A stretch of 32,801 nt of DNA from positions 1 to 32,801 of the forward strand of contig CAAFTU010000073.1 of assembly GCA_900766005.1 (NCBI GenBank). Direction: 5' to 3'. Position 1 is the stretch's first letter; every line of letters begins with the position of its first letter. Shown piece by piece: positions 32,201-32,801 of this stretch. The position numbers and the translations under genes were made by a program. The notes under the pieces are model-generated. The model searched no databases, was not told the DNA's origin, and saw only the letters and a list, made by a program, of their open reading frames with translations. Source of the stretch: an uncultured Bacteroides sp. (lineage in GTDB: Bacteria > Bacteroidota > Bacteroidia > Bacteroidales > Bacteroidaceae).

Positions 32201-32610
32201 AGGCCGGGAACGGATGGCAAGAAATAAAATTTAGCCAGGCTGTCAAAGGACGTTATCTCTGTCTTGAAGCTTTAAATGCACAAAACGGGAAAAATTTGGC
32301 TTGTATCGCCGAAATACACGTACTGAATGAAAACGGAGAACGGCTCTCCCGAGAACCTTGGACTGTGGCATATGCCGACAGCGAAGAAGTTGCCCATACA
32401 AACCGTTCTGCTGACAAGATATTCGATTTACAAGAATCTACCTATTGGAGCACAACAGTCGGAAGTCAATACCCTCATGCAATTGTCATTGACTTAGGGG
32501 ATGTTCATACACTAAACGGAATACAATATCTACCCCACATGGGAAGTGAAGTATTGGGTGGCATCAAAGACTTTAAGGTTTACGTAAAAACAACTCCTTT
32601 TAAATTCTAA
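29299..32610 (+). CDS. GH43_24-like and GH35 beta-galactosidase fusion
   Basis: An 1103-aa secreted two-enzyme protein. It has a signal peptide ending near KAQ (21-23). The first catalytic domain (about 32-335) is a GH43 propeller of exo-beta-1,3-galactanase type: WLDTDGNPINAHGGGI, YYWYGEYK, a candidate acid Glu229 in SREAPAVF, and Gln286 in FYAQSTF. The second (about 345-690) is GH35: acid/base Glu502 in VENEYGSYG and nucleophile Glu578 in CSEFWSGWFDKWG, with YVFWNAHEPQPG and RPGPYVCAEW. Beta-sandwich domains follow. The last 140 residues resemble discoidin-like halves (FDLQESTYWST, YPHAIVIDLG, KDFKVYV). Together the domains should release galactose from beta-1,3-galactan or arabinogalactan branches in the periplasm or at the surface. 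The divergent neighbour carries a related propeller. Confidence 0.92.
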   Translation: MKNFFLSMMLLIGLCSLCSVKAQTKTSQAAITPGGVWLDTDGNPINAHGGGILYHEGTYYWYGEYKKGKTILPQWATWECYRTDVTGVSCYSSPDLINWKFEGIVLPAVKDDRSHDLHPSKVLERPKVVYNKQTGKFVMWAHVESADYSKACAGVAVSDSPIGPFTYLGSFRPNNAMSRDQTIFVDENEKAYHFYSSEENRTLYISELTDDYLRPSGKFTRNFIGESREAPAVFKRNGKYYMLTSGCTGWDPNEAELAVADSIMGPWKSLGNPCRGKDADKTFYAQSTFVQQVMGKKDCYIAMFDRWNKKDLEKSRYVWLPFELEGNQMIIPWRNQWNLEKWEDQPRFEAGKGTFLLNGKPFVVKAAELHYPRIPKPYWEQRIQLCKALGMNTICLYVFWNAHEPQPGVFNFKEQNDLAEFCRLCQKNDMYVILRPGPYVCAEWEMGGLPWWLLKKKDIRLRESDPYFLERVAIFEEAVAGQVKNMTIQNGGPIIMVQVENEYGSYGESKEYVSQIRNIVRQNFKEVTLFQCDWASNFTKNGLHDLIWTMNFGTGANIDQQFSRLKELRPNSPLMCSEFWSGWFDKWGANHETRPAEDMIAGIDEMLSKNISFSLYMTHGGTNWGHWAGANSPGFAPDVTSYDYDAPISESGQTTEKYWKLRETLKKYHPGKKLPDVPRPIPSIHIPAFKFTEMARLFENLPEAKKDKDIRTMEEYDQGFGSILYRTVLPELKNPALLTVNEAHDYAQIFLDGKYIGKLDRRNGEKKLKLPACAKGARLDIIVEAMGRINFGRAIKDYKGITEKVELTIEKDGYPFVCNLKSWEVYNLEDSYEFYTNMTFEPIHALKDESGQRIPGCYRATFEVKKPGDTFLNFETWGKGLVYVNGYALGRIWEIGPQQTLYVPGCWLKKGKNEVLVFDIIGPKEAKSEGLRKPILNQLLVQKPLTHRKKGEQLNLSAESPVLSGSFKAGNGWQEIKFSQAVKGRYLCLEALNAQNGKNLACIAEIHVLNENGERLSREPWTVAYADSEEVAHTNRSADKIFDLQESTYWSTTVGSQYPHAIVIDLGDVHTLNGIQYLPHMGSEVLGGIKDFKVYVKTTPFKF

Positions 32611-32630
32611 CCATTCGAAATAGCAGATGA

Positions 32631-32667
32631 CTCGTCCTTAATACCTACCAAGGCTATTGAGGACGAG
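32631..32667 (+). terminator. hairpin after the GH43-GH35 gene
   Basis: CTCGTCCTTAATA (32631-32643) pairs with 32655-32667 with one wobble. An inner CCT/AGG stem closes on a 4-nt loop with a single bulge. It lies 21 nt after the stop. No T run follows, so termination is likely but not certain. Confidence 0.6.
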
Positions 32668-32698
32668 ACTCATAACAATACACAAGCCCTATTCACAA

Positions 32699-32718
32699 TG
32701 ACCCGAACTTACGGGTCA
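32699..32718. repeat. 7-bp inverted repeat
   Basis: TGACCCG and CGGGTCA flank the 6 nt AACTTA. It lies between the hairpin at 32631 and the possible minus-strand gene end at the window edge. It may be a terminator for that gene or the tip of a mobile element; nothing here decides. Confidence 0.4.
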
Positions 32719-32747
32719 GCGGATTTTCCCGGTTGGCAAGCTTTCTT

Positions 32748-32801
32748 TTAAGCGTATAGCCTAGCCAGTCTGAACATGAAGAACTTCAGATCAGCCACCC
32801 C
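32748..32801 (-). CDS. possible 3' end of a leftward gene, cut by the window
   Basis: On the minus strand an open frame enters from the window edge and ends at TAA (32748-32750) after 17 codons, reading GVADLKFFMFRLARLYA. The basic, aromatic end is the sort seen in some transposases, but the fragment is too short to identify. It may also be a chance open frame. Confidence 0.2.
   Translation of the reverse strand, partial: GVADLKFFMFRLARLYA

Noticed and set aside
32748..32801. A transposon end at the right edge
   Set aside because: The 17-codon frame and the nearby TGACCCG/CGGGTCA repeat are suggestive, but too little sequence is present to call an insertion sequence.

Overview
The window looks like chromosomal DNA from a gut Bacteroidales bacterium of the Bacteroides/Phocaeicola type. 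The evidence is a SusC/SusD pair, repeated matches to the Bacteroides -7 promoter element TAnnTTTG, no clear Shine-Dalgarno sites, a BT4734/VirE_N-like protein with a DUF5675 protein, and a secreted GH43-GH35 enzyme. No species can be named from sequence alone. No rRNA, tRNA, CRISPR array or complete insertion sequence was recognised.

Region 1 (about 245-10705) is an accessory block. It is bounded by two inverted copies of one unusual sequence: AAAAGT, then (GTAAC)n, then GCTGCGCGG, with n=4 on the left and n=5 on the right. Inside, in order, are two unrecognised genes (292 and 172 aa) and an AT-rich Type II restriction-modification cassette (HTH controller, m5C methyltransferase, NgoBV-like PD-(D/E)XK endonuclease). 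Two small membrane or exported proteins follow, then a non-coding TGCAG-repeat region. The last part is a four-gene set: a 93-aa possibly OB-like protein, a 110-aa protein, a 966-aa VirE_N/DUF3987-like P-loop protein, and a DUF5675 protein. An approximately 88-nt hairpin closes the set.

Region 2 (10706-16330) is a SusC/SusD outer-membrane uptake pair behind a long purine-rich leader. No glycoside hydrolase, sensor or sigma factor lies beside it, so its substrate cannot be inferred. It ends in a strong terminator with a GCAA loop, set between two families of short tandem repeats.

Region 3 (16377-20985) is a likely operon: polyprenol-phosphate glycosyltransferase, dihydroorotase (ATGA overlap), a stand-alone MetH reactivation domain and a membrane metallophosphoesterase. 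It shares a bidirectional terminator with the convergent sbcD-sbcC operon (20961-25560). An acyltransferase and the fluoride channel gene crcB follow.

Region 4 (27228-32610) is a divergent pair of secreted glycosidases: a GH43-like protein with FN3 and discoidin-like parts, and a GH43_24-like/GH35 fusion. Together they suggest attack on beta-1,3-linked galactan or arabinogalactan side chains.

A pattern running through the window is short-tandem-repeat expansion inside otherwise ordinary genes. Dihydroorotase, SbcC, SbcD, the phosphoesterase, the MetH-activation protein, the SusC linker and the VirE-like protein all carry low-complexity stretches that look like insertions in loops. Similar repeats fill several intergenic gaps.
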